In this document: positions 8,404-18,493 of the stretch, piece by piece
Layout: each line of letters starts with the position of its first letter
How positions within the stretch are numbered: the stretch's first letter is position 1
From: Xenorhabdus lircayensis
GTDB lineage: Bacteria > Pseudomonadota > Gammaproteobacteria > Enterobacterales > Enterobacteriaceae
Length of the DNA stretch: 50,149 nt
NCBI RefSeq assembly: GCF_016306625.1
Contig: NZ_JACOII010000010.1
Coordinates: 1-50,149 of the forward strand
Direction: 5' to 3'
Translations under genes and position numbers: made by a program
The notes under the pieces: generated by a model
Databases searched by the model: none
What the model saw: only the letters and a program-made list of their open reading frames with translations
Told to the model about the DNA's origin: nothing

Positions 8404-11043
8404 ATGAGCGACATTGCCAGAGAAATCACACCGGTCAATATCGAAGAAGAGCTGAAAAGCTCGTATCTGGATTATGCGATGTCCGTTATTGTTGGACGCG
8501 CACTGCCAGATGTTCGGGATGGACTGAAGCCAGTACACCGCCGCGTACTTTTCGCAATGAATGTATTGGGAAATGATTGGAATAAACCCTATAAAAAATC
8601 TGCCCGCGTTGTTGGGGATGTTATCGGTAAATACCATCCACATGGTGACAGCGCTGTTTATGACACGATTGTTCGTCTGGCACAACCATTCTCCATGCGT
8701 TACATGCTGGTTGACGGTCAGGGGAACTTTGGGTCAGTAGATGGCGATTCTGCGGCAGCGATGCGTTATACCGAAGTACGCATGGCAAAAATTGCCCATG
8801 AATTGCTGGCAGACTTGGAAAAAGAAACTGTCGACTTTGTGCCTAACTATGATGGCACAGAGCACATCCCTGCGGTAATGCCAACTCGTATCCCTAATCT
8901 GCTGGTGAATGGTTCATCAGGGATTGCGGTGGGTATGGCAACCAATATTCCGCCCCATAACTTATCTGAGGTGATTGACGGCTGTCTGGCTTATATTGAT
9001 GATGAAAACATCAGTATCGAAGGCCTGATGGAATATATCCCTGGCCCTGACTTCCCTACGGCTGCCATTATCAATGGACGTCGTGGTATTCAGGAAGCCT
9101 ACCGTACGGGTCGCGGCAAAATTTATATTCGTGCCCGCGCAGAAGTTGAAACTGACGAAAAAAATGGCCGCGAAACCATTATCGTTAATGAGATCCCTTA
9201 TCAGGTCAACAAGGCCCGACTGATCGAAAAAATCGCTGAACTGGTAAAAGAGAAGCGTATTGAAGGAATCAGTGCATTGCGTGACGAATCCGATAAAGAT
9301 GGGATGCGCATTGTTATCGAAGTGAAACGTGATGCCGTCAGCGAAGTTGTCCTGAATAATCTGTATTCATTGACTCAGTTACAAGTTTCATTTGGTTTTA
9401 ACATGGTTGCCCTGCATCAGGGACAGCCTAAGTTACTTAACCTGAAAGATATTCTTTCTGCGTTTGTTTGCCATCGCCGCGAAGTTGTCACCCGCCGGAC
9501 GATTTTTGAACTGCGCAAAGCCCGCGAACGTGCCCATATCCTTGAAGCATTGGCCATTGCACTGGCGAATATCGATCCTGTCATCGAATTGATCCGTCGC
9601 GCTTCCACCCCTGCTGAAGCCAAAGCCAGCTTGATTTCCCAACCGTGGGAATTGGGCACGGTTGCTTCCATGCTGGAACAAGCTGGCGACGATGCCGCCC
9701 GCCCTGAATGGCTGGAACCGGAGTATGGCATTCGTGACGGTAAATATTATCTGACCGAACAACAGGCACAGGCTATTTTAGATCTACGCCTGCAAAAATT
9801 GACAGGGCTAGAGCACGAAAAACTGCTCGATGAATATCGTGAACTGCTGAAAGTTATCGCTGAACTGCTGTTCATTCTGGAAAACCCAGAACGCCTGATG
9901 GAAGTCATTCGTGAAGAGCTACTGGCTATCAAGGAACAATATAATGATGCCCGCCGGACTGAGTTGACTGAAAATTCAGCGGATATCAATATTGAAGACC
10001 TGATTACCCAGGAAGATGTTGTGGTAACACTATCCCATCAGGGATACGTCAAATACCAGCCATTATCCGACTACGAAGCTCAACGTCGTGGTGGTAAAGG
10101 CAAATCAGCCGCACGTACCAAGGAAGAAGACTTCATTGAGCGTCTACTGGTGGCCAATACCCACGATACCATTCTCTGCTTCTCAAATAAGGGCAAGATG
10201 TACTGGATGAAGGTATATCAGTTGCCGGAAGCGAGCCGTGGTGCCCGTGGTCGTCCGATTGTCAACTTACTGCCACTGGATCAAAACGAACGCATTACAG
10301 CTATTTTACCGGTGCGTGAATATGAAGATGGTCTGAATATCTTCATGGCAACCGCCAGCGGTATCGTTAAAAAGACCAAACTCAGTGAGTTCAGTCGTCC
10401 ACGCAGTGCCGGTATCATCGCAGTGAACCTGAATGAAGGGGATGAGTTGATCGGTGTTGACCTGACGGATGGTAGCAATGAAGTCATGCTATTCTCCGCG
10501 CAAGGCAAAGTCGTTCGTTTCCTTGAAGAAGGGGAAGAAACGCTGGAAGATGGTACTGTTCGCGTGAAAGGTGTTCGTGCGATGGGACGTACCGCAACTG
10601 GAGTTCGTGGTATCAAACTCAGCGCAGGCGATAAAGTCGTTTCTTTGATCATTCCTCGTGGCGAAGGAGAGATCCTGACCGTCACCGAAAATGGTTACGG
10701 CAAGCGTACTGCCGAGAACGAATACCCGACAAAATCCCGTGCTACCCAAGGGGTCATTTCCATCAAGGTCAGCGAACGTAACGGAAATGTGATCGGTGCA
10801 ATTCAAGTAGAACCAACCGATCAGATCATGATGATTACTGATGCGGGAACATTGGTACGAACCCGAGTTTCTGAGGTTAGCGTTGTTGGTCGTAATACGC
10901 AAGGTGTCACTCTGATCCGTACAGCAGAAGACGAAAAAGTCGTTGGCTTGCAGCGTGTAGCAGAACCTGATGATGAAGATGAAGATGACAATACAGCGGC
11001 TTCTTCTGAAGAAGGCCATGGCGAGTCAGCAGATCAAGTGTAA
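8404..11043 (+). CDS. gyrA: DNA gyrase subunit A
   Basis: The start at ATG 8404 ([12 protein letters not shown], 879 residues) matches E. coli; six upstream in-frame codons are not used. The winged-helix breakage-reunion domain contains catalytic Tyr122 in AAMRYTEV. The quinolone-resistance region reads [10 protein letters not shown] with Ser83 and Asp87, the susceptible form. The GyrA box QRRGGKG at the start of the C-terminal wrapping domain is present. The C-terminal domain shows six-bladed-propeller repeats and an acidic tail (DDEDEDDN). Compared with remembered E. coli GyrA there is an extra acidic stretch of about 13 residues near residue 710 ([16 protein letters not shown]). Negative supercoiling in a GyrA2GyrB2 tetramer is the known role. 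Confidence 0.97.
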   Translation: MSDIAREITPVNIEEELKSSYLDYAMSVIVGRALPDVRDGLKPVHRRVLFAMNVLGNDWNKPYKKSARVVGDVIGKYHPHGDSAVYDTIVRLAQPFSMRYMLVDGQGNFGSVDGDSAAAMRYTEVRMAKIAHELLADLEKETVDFVPNYDGTEHIPAVMPTRIPNLLVNGSSGIAVGMATNIPPHNLSEVIDGCLAYIDDENISIEGLMEYIPGPDFPTAAIINGRRGIQEAYRTGRGKIYIRARAEVETDEKNGRETIIVNEIPYQVNKARLIEKIAELVKEKRIEGISALRDESDKDGMRIVIEVKRDAVSEVVLNNLYSLTQLQVSFGFNMVALHQGQPKLLNLKDILSAFVCHRREVVTRRTIFELRKARERAHILEALAIALANIDPVIELIRRASTPAEAKASLISQPWELGTVASMLEQAGDDAARPEWLEPEYGIRDGKYYLTEQQAQAILDLRLQKLTGLEHEKLLDEYRELLKVIAELLFILENPERLMEVIREELLAIKEQYNDARRTELTENSADINIEDLITQEDVVVTLSHQGYVKYQPLSDYEAQRRGGKGKSAARTKEEDFIERLLVANTHDTILCFSNKGKMYWMKVYQLPEASRGARGRPIVNLLPLDQNERITAILPVREYEDGLNIFMATASGIVKKTKLSEFSRPRSAGIIAVNLNEGDELIGVDLTDGSNEVMLFSAQGKVVRFLEEGEETLEDGTVRVKGVRAMGRTATGVRGIKLSAGDKVVSLIIPRGEGEILTVTENGYGKRTAENEYPTKSRATQGVISIKVSERNGNVIGAIQVEPTDQIMMITDAGTLVRTRVSEVSVVGRNTQGVTLIRTAEDEKVVGLQRVAEPDDEDEDDNTAASSEEGHGESADQV

Positions 11044-11086
11044 TTCTCTTATTCTGCTCTGATTCTGCTGTATATCCATCATCAAT

Positions 11087-11116
11087 AAAGCAGGCACTTC
11101 GATGCCTGCTTTTTTT
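11087..11116 (+). terminator. Rho-independent terminator of gyrA
   Basis: The stem AAAGCAGGCA / TGCCTGCTTT with loop CTTCGA is followed by a run of T, 44 bases after the gyrA stop. Confidence 0.9.
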
Positions 11117-11230
11117 GCGCAATTTTTTGACGAAGAATTAGCAAGAACCAAATGCTACTTTGTATTCCCTGCTACACTAGTATATGCTGTGAACAGTTAT
11201 TATTAATCATGTTTTTCGTCAGGCGATCTC

Positions 11231-14101
11231 TTGAGATATCTATCTTCTTTCCGGACGTCATTAAAGATATCCCGTTATCTTTTTCGGGTGCTTGGATTTA
11301 TGTTATGGGCACTCGGCGCCTTATTAACCAGTTTTTATTTGGCAAATCTTTTTAATGAAGTCAAATCAGATATTCGTCAAGAATATAATTCCAACTACGA
11401 TATAGCATTTTCTCATATGCGGCATATCGCCAATATCCTACGGGATATTCAATTTATGGCGGAGAAACATTTATCACAAGATAATGATAAAAATCTGACA
11501 ATAACCCTGCCTCATAATAACAGCATTTTCTCGTACATTTCCTTGAATCCGAATTCCAACTGTGACCTTTTACGTAAAAGCACACATAATAATTTAAACT
11601 CATTGAATCAATTGATGTCATTTTGGAGCAGTAATATTGCTGCTATGCGTGGGGTAAATCAGGTCTTTATCGTTGGAGCACAAAGCATGTGCATGGCGAG
11701 ATTTTCCTCTCGTAGCGATATAATAGAACCTAGCTCACTAAAAAAAGTGATCTATGAGAATAGCCGCAGGCTAGTCAATATGGAAGAACAGGGAAGAGAA
11801 CAGACTATCTTTTGGATTCAGCCCAACGCAAAGGCGGATGGCGGTAATCTTTATGTTTTTACGCCAATTTATATTAATGATCAAATGATAGGAATCATAG
11901 GTATCGAGAAAACTATCAGGCTAGAAACTTTTCTGCAAAAACAAGATAGACCTATCACTATCATGCTGCTAAACGAGTCAAATCAACCTGAATTACAGTA
12001 TCCAGCAAAAAGCAATGGTAAACAGGCAACCGTAATTTTCAATAAGCAATCGGCTTACTTTGGTTACGATGAAAATTTTACCAGCTTGTTATTAATGCGG
12101 CGTTTATCCCCCTCGACACTACACATTATCTATTCATTACCACTAAAAAATATTTACGATGAACTCAAAGTCAATATTATTAATAGTGTCATATTGAATA
12201 TTATTTCTGCGATTGCTATTATCTTTTTTGTCTGGCTGTTTGAACGGAAAATGTTTGCTCCAGCTGAAGATAATGCTATCCGCCTTGAAGAACATGAGCA
12301 GTTTAACCATAAAATTGTCGCTTCTGCCCCTGTGGGGATCAGTATCTTAAGAGTCAGTGATGGTGCGAATATCCTGAGTAATGAGTTAGCTCATAATTAC
12401 ACCCGAATGCTGACATACGAGGACCAAAAGCGCATTGTCGATATCATTTGCGATAAAACCAGTAGCTATATTGATGTCGTAACCGGTAACAATAATCATC
12501 TGCAAATTAGCTTTGTACACTCGCGCTATCGTAACGAAGAAGTCGCAATCTGTGTGCTAATAGATGTCAGCACCCGTGTAAAAATGGAAAAATCATTGCA
12601 GGAAATGGCTTCAGCCGCAGAACAGGCTAACCAAGCAAAATCGATGTTCCTTGCAACAGTCAGCCATGAATTAAGAACGCCACTGTATGGCATTATCGGT
12701 AATCTAGAGCTCATTCAATCCCATTCATTGCCGTCAGAGTCTGCACGGTTACTTGCAACAATGAATAACTCATCATCACTATTACTGAAAATCATCAGCG
12801 ATATTCTCGACTTCTCTAAAATAGAATCCAAGCAGTTAAAAATTGAACCTAAGGATTTCAGTTGCAAGGAGATAATCTCGCATGTAATTTCAAACTATCT
12901 CCCTCTCATTGCAAAAAAAGGGTTGGGTTTATACTGTTATATTGAACCAGAAGTTCCCGACATCATCCGCAATGATCCGGTAAGATTACAACAAATCATC
13001 TCCAATTTGCTGAACAACGCAATCAAATTCACAGCATCTGGCTGCGTTGTCATTGAAATTACATCAAGACATGGTTACCTGTATATCGGCATCAAAGATA
13101 CGGGGCTTGGGATAGAAGATAAATTACAATTTCAATTATTTGAGCCGTTCTTCCAAATTAGTGCCAACAAAGAAAGCTCCTCACAAGGTACAGGATTAGG
13201 GCTGGCTATTTGTGAAAAACTCATCAACTTGATGGATGGTGATATTGAATTCGTTTCACAAAAATATGTTGGTAGTATTTTTTCCATACGCCTCCCTTTG
13301 TATGGGGCGAAATTTCATGCAAAACAACTATCCAAACAACGTGCTAATCAAAAAATTTTACTGGCTATTTGCAATCATTTTCTGGAGAAGTACTTACAGA
13401 ATTTTCTTTCTCAAAATCATTTTCAAGTCGCACTATATGACGAAGGCAAAATAGATGGCACAGAACTGCTAATTAGCGATCAACCTAATGAACCAAATAT
13501 TTCTGTACATTATCGTATAGAAATATCAGAAAAACATATTGGCCCACCGGAGCAAATTCGAGAAAACTATTGGCTATATAACACTTATGAACTGAGTGAT
13601 CTGGATAGTATGCTGGATAGCCTACTAGCGGAACATCATTTCATATCGGCTGTTCCTGTTTCTACTATTCCTGTATCAACGACCCCAACTTCAACTAAAG
13701 CCATGCAAGCTGACCGCCACCTAAATACAGTTAAAGTATTAGTTGTTGATGATCATCCTATTAATCGGCATTTGTTGGTCGATCAATTGAATTCAATAGG
13801 ATTCAAGGCATCAATGTCAAATGATGGAGTTGATGCGATTGAGCATCTGAAAAACAATCCAACTGATATTATTCTAACAGATGTTAATATGCCAAATATG
13901 GATGGATACGAGCTTGCACAATACTTGAGGAACAAAGGCTATACAAAACCAATTATCGGCATTACTGCCAATGCGCTAGCAGAAGAAAAGCAACGCTGTG
14001 CTAATGTGGGGATGAATGATTGTTTATCAAAACCTGTATCACTGGCAACATTAAAAGAAGTATTAATACAATATAGTAATATTAAAAATCACATCCATTG
14101 A
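11231..14101 (+). CDS. rcsC: RcsC, hybrid sensor histidine kinase of the Rcs envelope-stress phosphorelay
   Basis: The 956-residue protein is set to start at TTG 11231 because MRYLSSFRTSLKISRYLFR aligns with the known RcsC N-terminus. Two membrane segments (about 19-41 and 314-336) flank a periplasmic domain. The HisKA box FLATVSHELRTPLYG places the phospho-accepting His at residue 479. The ATPase domain shows NNAIKFT, DTGLGI and GTGLGLAICEKL. After an RcsC-specific ABL region and a Pro/Ser/Thr-rich linker (PVSTIPVSTTPTST), a C-terminal receiver has VLVVDDHPINR and phospho-acceptor Asp884 in LTDVNMPNMDG. Known flow: RcsC to RcsD to RcsB, controlling capsule, flagella and, in Xenorhabdus/Photorhabdus relatives, virulence traits. 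It converges on rcsB. Confidence 0.96.
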   Translation: MRYLSSFRTSLKISRYLFRVLGFMLWALGALLTSFYLANLFNEVKSDIRQEYNSNYDIAFSHMRHIANILRDIQFMAEKHLSQDNDKNLTITLPHNNSIFSYISLNPNSNCDLLRKSTHNNLNSLNQLMSFWSSNIAAMRGVNQVFIVGAQSMCMARFSSRSDIIEPSSLKKVIYENSRRLVNMEEQGREQTIFWIQPNAKADGGNLYVFTPIYINDQMIGIIGIEKTIRLETFLQKQDRPITIMLLNESNQPELQYPAKSNGKQATVIFNKQSAYFGYDENFTSLLLMRRLSPSTLHIIYSLPLKNIYDELKVNIINSVILNIISAIAIIFFVWLFERKMFAPAEDNAIRLEEHEQFNHKIVASAPVGISILRVSDGANILSNELAHNYTRMLTYEDQKRIVDIICDKTSSYIDVVTGNNNHLQISFVHSRYRNEEVAICVLIDVSTRVKMEKSLQEMASAAEQANQAKSMFLATVSHELRTPLYGIIGNLELIQSHSLPSESARLLATMNNSSSLLLKIISDILDFSKIESKQLKIEPKDFSCKEIISHVISNYLPLIAKKGLGLYCYIEPEVPDIIRNDPVRLQQIISNLLNNAIKFTASGCVVIEITSRHGYLYIGIKDTGLGIEDKLQFQLFEPFFQISANKESSSQGTGLGLAICEKLINLMDGDIEFVSQKYVGSIFSIRLPLYGAKFHAKQLSKQRANQKILLAICNHFLEKYLQNFLSQNHFQVALYDEGKIDGTELLISDQPNEPNISVHYRIEISEKHIGPPEQIRENYWLYNTYELSDLDSMLDSLLAEHHFISAVPVSTIPVSTTPTSTKAMQADRHLNTVKVLVVDDHPINRHLLVDQLNSIGFKASMSNDGVDAIEHLKNNPTDIILTDVNMPNMDGYELAQYLRNKGYTKPIIGITANALAEEKQRCANVGMNDCLSKPVSLATLKEVLIQYSNIKNHIH

Positions 14102-14114
14102 CCGATTGGATAGT

Positions 14115-14145
14115 AAAAATCGGTAACCACTGCTACCGATTTTTT
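14115..14145. terminator. Bidirectional terminator between rcsC and rcsB
   Basis: The stem AAAAATCGGTA / TACCGATTTTT with an 8-base loop has T runs on both strands and lies between the convergent rcsC and rcsB stops. Confidence 0.88.
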
Positions 14146-14167
14146 ATTAAAGAAGATAACCCATTGG

Positions 14168-14818
14168 TTATTTACCAAAATCTTTGTCAATGGTGACAGA
14201 GGATAAATAGTTAAGCAACGCAATATCGTTATCAACTCCCAGTTTCAACATGGCTGATTTCTTCTGGCTACTGATAGTCTTAATACTACGATTGAGTTTT
14301 TTGGCAATATCAGTAACAAGAAGACCTTCGGCAAATAAACGCAGAACTTCGCTCTCTTTCGGAGATAAGCGTTTATCCCCATAGCCATTGGCATTCACTT
14401 TTTCCAATAACTTGGAAACGCTTTCAGGCGTAAATTGTTTACCCTTCTGCAAAGCAGAAAGTGCTCTGGGCAAATCAGTTGGCGCCCCTTGCTTTAACAC
14501 TATTCCCTCAATATCCAGTTCAAGTACAGCACTTAAAATTGCCGGATTGTTGTTCATTGTAAGAACAATGACTGCCAAAGTTGGATAATGGCGTTTAATA
14601 TATTTTATCAGGGTGATGCCATCACCATATTTATCCCCGGGCATTGACAAATCAGTTATGAGAACATCTGCTTCTATATGTGGCAAACTATTAATGAGCG
14701 TAGTTGAATTTTCAAATTCACCGACCACATTAATCCACTCAATTTGTTCAAGTGACTTGCGGATGCCAAACAAAACGATGGGATGGTCATCGGCAATAAT
14801 GACATTAAGGCTATTCAT
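14168..14818 (-). CDS. rcsB: RcsB, response regulator of the Rcs phosphorelay
   Basis: The start at ATG 14818 (MNSLNVIIADDHP, 216 residues) is one base after the rcsD stop and matches the E. coli start; the ORF upstream to 14863 is rcsD overlap. The N-terminal receiver carries the acidic pair in IIADDHP, the phosphorylation site Asp56 in LITDLSMPGD and the Lys of VLKQGAP. The C-terminal LuxR/FixJ helix-turn-helix reads LSPKESEVLRLFAEGLLVTD and KTISSQKKSAMLKL. Cytoplasmic DNA-binding output of RcsCD, alone or with RcsA-type partners. Cotranscribed with rcsD. Confidence 0.97.
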   Translation of the reverse strand: MNSLNVIIADDHPIVLFGIRKSLEQIEWINVVGEFENSTTLINSLPHIEADVLITDLSMPGDKYGDGITLIKYIKRHYPTLAVIVLTMNNNPAILSAVLELDIEGIVLKQGAPTDLPRALSALQKGKQFTPESVSKLLEKVNANGYGDKRLSPKESEVLRLFAEGLLVTDIAKKLNRSIKTISSQKKSAMLKLGVDNDIALLNYLSSVTIDKDFGK

Positions 14819-14819
14819 A

Positions 14820-17543
14820 TTATTGGTTACCTTGCTGCAACAGCTTTGTGACAAAGGAATCAATGAGGCTGATGCTATTTTTGATTTCTACTTCATTATT
14901 GTCTGCTATGTGCTTTTCCAACGCCTCACATGATGACCTAAGAAATTTTAAATCTAACATAGCAAACGCACCCTTAAGGCGGTGTACCGTTTGCGAAAGT
15001 GATATCAAATCATGTTGTTCCATATCAGTATACAGTTTAGTAATATCCATAGGTACTGTCTCTATAAATAATTTCCTGTAGTCACTGTTTTCCAACTGCA
15101 TGTGATAACTTTTGAGAATATTGCAAATATCACTATCAATACACTTGAATAAATCAACTTTCTCAGTGAGATCGCATGCTGGTTTAACGATTTCGGTAAG
15201 TTCTCTGGATTCATCTAAACCAAAATTTTCTTCAATCAGAAACGATATTGCATTGATAACAGCGTCAACAAGATTGTAATTGCACTGAACCAAACCCGGT
15301 TTCAGTTGCTTGAACCCTGCTAAACTACCTACTAATAATATAGTTGGTTTTTCCTCTTTGTACTGTTTATCCGTAAGGATAATATCGTATTCTTCCGTAA
15401 CGCTCTCTCTGCTTTTATCGAAGTATGCTGCACCATAATTATTGAGGTAAGTATGGATGATTTTGCTGATCTCAGGGTTATTGATATCAACTAGAGCCTT
15501 AATCCCTTCCAACAGTTGAGGCGTTTCACCATTTTCATCATCATGCTGCAAAGGCAGATTGATAACATAATGTGTACCTAATCCCAACTTACTTTTAATC
15601 TCAAGGCTCCCTCCCATTCTTTTGCATAACTGACTACATAAATAAAAAGTCATACCAGAATTGGTAGAAAACTTATCTTCTACTGATTTGCTCAGAAAAG
15701 GATAATTCAAACTGGCCAAATCTCTTTCACTTAAACCAGAGCCACTATCCATCAGTTCAATCTGAGTATGGTTGTCATATTTACCAGAACTATTAACTGT
15801 CAACGATATTTTGCCATAGCTGGTCGTCGTTATTGCATAATTAAATAGCAGCGTGATGATTTTACTTAGCGCAACACCATCTCCAATGAATAAAGATTCA
15901 TGAGGAATATTAAAATGATAATAAGCCCTCAATCCTTTGGCGTTTAAAGTCGGCAAAAAGACTTTCAGAATATATTCCAATCGTGAAGACAGAGAAAATA
16001 CTTCATTCTCTGGCTGCCAGTCGCCTAACTCCACCTCATTGAGTAGTGAAATGTTTTCAACCCATTCAGTGATGTATTCCGATTTAACCAATAACTTATC
16101 CAGTAACTTCTGCTCATTTTCATCTTGTGATAACTGCTTCAATTGAGCTGCAATATCATTCAAATTCTTAATTGGGAATTTTATTTCATTGTTAATATTT
16201 GAAAGCATTGAACGTCTGGCCTGAATACTTTTATCATATTCTCGATGAACAAGTTGTAATCGTTTATTTGCCATGACTTCCTGATCTTTGTCTTGCAGTA
16301 AAAATAGATAAGTCTCTGGTAATAAGTTGTTGTTATACATTTTTACTTCATAAATCGCCTCATCAATGGATGTTTGAATTACACCATGATGTTGTTGCGC
16401 CATCATCCTAACTTTATTCAAATCTAGATGAGGTATCAACTGCTCTGCGATTTTATTACTCGTAATTATCTGGTTGGATTCAAAATCGTAGATCACCAAT
16501 CCGATAGGAATATTGGTGATAATATCATTATTCAGGGAATCCTTAATTTTCAGCTCATGATCCATAGAGGCATTCGGTGCAATATATCGTCGGCGGATAT
16601 AAAATAATCCACTCAATGAAAACAGAAAGAAAAGCAATACTGAAAGTAGAAGCCAGACATTCCTGAACAACAAATCCACAATCAGTGTTTTTAATGGGAT
16701 CTGATAAATCAATTTATACGGCATGCTATTCAGAGGTTGAGAGAACTCTAGCCAAAAACCGGTCAGTGAAACCTCAACTTTATTGGCATTGTCAATATCA
16801 TGTAAATTGGTTGCATTCAGGCGAAAATTTGCTGGTGACATATCAACCGGTAAAAGATTATTAATGGGCAAATCAAAAGCAATAATGGTGGTTAATTGCC
16901 CAGTTGCATTAAATGCAGCTTTATAAGTATAGAAATAAATATTCTCACCACGCAATACATTGATGGGAGAAATGCTTTCTTTTTCCTCTAATGTAATAGA
17001 TTGATCCAACATCTCAGTACGTCTGATCTCAGGAGCCAGAGTCAAATAACTCTCCTTGAATCTGATATCTGGTTTTAAGATCGAATGATTTGTTATCAGT
17101 AGTAAATTATTGTCCTGTCCATTGAGATAATACATAGATAAGTATTCATTGCGGGCTCCCCAGAGAATTTCCAGATAGTCAGACAATCGCTGGGCAAGTT
17201 GAATACTCGAATCGTTGTACTGACCAAAAATAATTGCATCAACGGCCTGATCACGATTTTCCAACCAATATACATCGGGACGCAGTTTTAACAATGACGT
17301 TGTCTCCTGAGAGGAGATTGACAGAGTATTAGATTGCTCAAAGATATGATTTGCGTGGTAGCGATAATCTCCTATCTGCAATCTCATCTTAGCCGTTACG
17401 CTACTGATAGCATACTTTTTCTCCATCAGCCAAATATCAAAATAGTTATACCCGAATAAAAATAGAGACGTAAAAAGCAGAGTCACAAATAACGCGTAAA
17501 AACGAGGAATAGCGGATGGCTTGATAGGTGGTTGTTTATACAT
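14820..17543 (-). CDS. rcsD: RcsD, phosphotransfer intermediate of the Rcs system
   Basis: The 907-residue membrane protein has an N-terminal segment (about 15-35), a long periplasmic domain and a second segment (about 294-314, LLLSVLLFFLFSLSGLFY). The cytoplasmic histidine-kinase-like part lacks a phospho-accepting HExxTP box: at its place is RRSMLSNINNEIKFPIKNL, as expected of RcsD. A degenerate ATPase domain follows (MDSGSGLSERD). The C-terminal HPt domain has the active His854 in SQTVHRLKGAFAML. Known role: relays phosphate from RcsC to RcsB and binds IgaA. Directly upstream of rcsB. Confidence 0.95.
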   Translation of the reverse strand: MYKQPPIKPSAIPRFYALFVTLLFTSLFLFGYNYFDIWLMEKKYAISSVTAKMRLQIGDYRYHANHIFEQSNTLSISSQETTSLLKLRPDVYWLENRDQAVDAIIFGQYNDSSIQLAQRLSDYLEILWGARNEYLSMYYLNGQDNNLLLITNHSILKPDIRFKESYLTLAPEIRRTEMLDQSITLEEKESISPINVLRGENIYFYTYKAAFNATGQLTTIIAFDLPINNLLPVDMSPANFRLNATNLHDIDNANKVEVSLTGFWLEFSQPLNSMPYKLIYQIPLKTLIVDLLFRNVWLLLSVLLFFLFSLSGLFYIRRRYIAPNASMDHELKIKDSLNNDIITNIPIGLVIYDFESNQIITSNKIAEQLIPHLDLNKVRMMAQQHHGVIQTSIDEAIYEVKMYNNNLLPETYLFLLQDKDQEVMANKRLQLVHREYDKSIQARRSMLSNINNEIKFPIKNLNDIAAQLKQLSQDENEQKLLDKLLVKSEYITEWVENISLLNEVELGDWQPENEVFSLSSRLEYILKVFLPTLNAKGLRAYYHFNIPHESLFIGDGVALSKIITLLFNYAITTTSYGKISLTVNSSGKYDNHTQIELMDSGSGLSERDLASLNYPFLSKSVEDKFSTNSGMTFYLCSQLCKRMGGSLEIKSKLGLGTHYVINLPLQHDDENGETPQLLEGIKALVDINNPEISKIIHTYLNNYGAAYFDKSRESVTEEYDIILTDKQYKEEKPTILLVGSLAGFKQLKPGLVQCNYNLVDAVINAISFLIEENFGLDESRELTEIVKPACDLTEKVDLFKCIDSDICNILKSYHMQLENSDYRKLFIETVPMDITKLYTDMEQHDLISLSQTVHRLKGAFAMLDLKFLRSSCEALEKHIADNNEVEIKNSISLIDSFVTKLLQQGNQ

Positions 17544-17716
17544 TCTTTGGATAATTGCCTTTAGTATGAATATATTTTGGTCAATGCGATATCAACCCGT
17601 AGATAAATAAGCCAGTATACTGGGCTTAATACTAGCAGGTTAGCGAATGAAAAGGCCATTACAGATCGAAGATTGAGCAAACAGTAAAAAAAACGCAATT
17701 TTTTTTCTTTAGGGGC

Positions 17717-17745
17717 TAGACACATTAAAACGACATAGGCATAAT
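17717..17745 (+). promoter_or_regulatory. Promoter for the tRNA-Ser/tRNA-Thr pair
   Basis: TAGACA (17717-17722) and CATAAT (17740-17745) are 17 bases apart, followed by a GC-rich discriminator (CTCGCGCC) just before the tRNA, the typical stable-RNA promoter layout. A short ORF across this spot is not supported. Confidence 0.65.
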
Positions 17746-17755
17746 CTCGCGCCAT

Positions 17756-17843
<88 letters not shown>

Positions 17844-17849
17844 AATTTC

Positions 17850-17925
<76 letters not shown>

Positions 17926-17928
17926 TAC

Positions 17929-17975
17929 AAAAACCCGTTATTTCCCGTAACCATTCGGTGAGATAGCGGGTTTTT
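17929..17975 (+). terminator. Terminator after the tRNA pair
   Basis: AAAAACCCG with TTAT pairs with ATA GCGGGTTTTT across an internal loop, and the stem ends in a T run just after the tRNA-Thr CCA. Confidence 0.75.
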
Positions 17976-18383
17976 ACTTTCCAGACATATACGCATCCTG
18001 TATCTGAACACATCTATCTCCTTCATCTTTAAGTGGCTGCTTTGTTAGCTGCACTCACTCATCTCAACCACCTAGTTATTTAGACATACTAATAAATTAT
18101 GTTATTCAACAAAGGGGCTTCTGAGCATTTTTTAACTTAATATAAATCTAACGTCATCTTAAATTGATCCGGAGTAATAATACTCTACCTTTCAATTCCC
18201 TACTGTATTGGTTGTTTTTCTCCCTAATCACATAGTCCAGCTACACGTTATCTATGCGCTATAGAATTCATTTGGTTACTGCCGCACTGCAAATTAAAAT
18301 CTATTGGATAGAGTTGTGTCGTTTAGATAAAACAAAACTGAGGCATTAAGTCACTTTTATTTTCATCCAATGTTATTAAATGA
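17976..18383. other. Intergenic region between the tRNA pair and the tyrP control region
   Basis: About 400 bases downstream of a tRNA cluster, a common integration site, but no integrase, attachment repeat or ORF is visible. I see nothing further in it. Confidence 0.5.
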
Positions 18384-18401
18384 TGTAATTATTTATTTAC
18401 A
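18384..18401 (+). promoter_or_regulatory. Strong TyrR box of tyrP
   Basis: TGTAATTATTTATTTACA fits TGTAAA-N6-TTTACA with one mismatch. It lies 92 bases before tyrP and 5 bases before a second, weaker box, as in E. coli tyrP. Confidence 0.8.
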
Positions 18402-18406
18402 CATTG

Positions 18407-18424
18407 TGTACCATAGATTTGACA
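18407..18424 (+). promoter_or_regulatory. Weak TyrR box overlapping the tyrP -35 region
   Basis: TGTACCATAGATTTGACA keeps the TGTA...TTnACA frame of the TyrR box. Its last six bases, TTGACA, are a perfect -35 hexamer, so TyrR bound here with tyrosine would block polymerase, as known in E. coli. The -10 at the right distance (TAACCT) is poor. Confidence 0.65.
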
Positions 18425-18493
18425 GATATAAATCAATCATTTAACCTGCCAATCTTATAACTATTTTTCAACATATTCAGAAATGAGGATCGC

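Noticed and set aside
10281..11019. Two long minus-strand ORFs (134 and 176 codons) inside gyrA
   Set aside because: Both are antisense to conserved GyrA; low-complexity serine- or threonine-rich products are typical of shadows.
17561..17755. A 64-codon minus-strand ORF between rcsD and the tRNA genes
   Set aside because: It covers the tRNA promoter region, has no ribosome site and no homologue that I recognise.
17976..18383. A genomic island or phage attachment site after the tRNA-Thr gene
   Set aside because: No integrase and no copy of the tRNA 3' end were found; tyrP follows as an ordinary gene.
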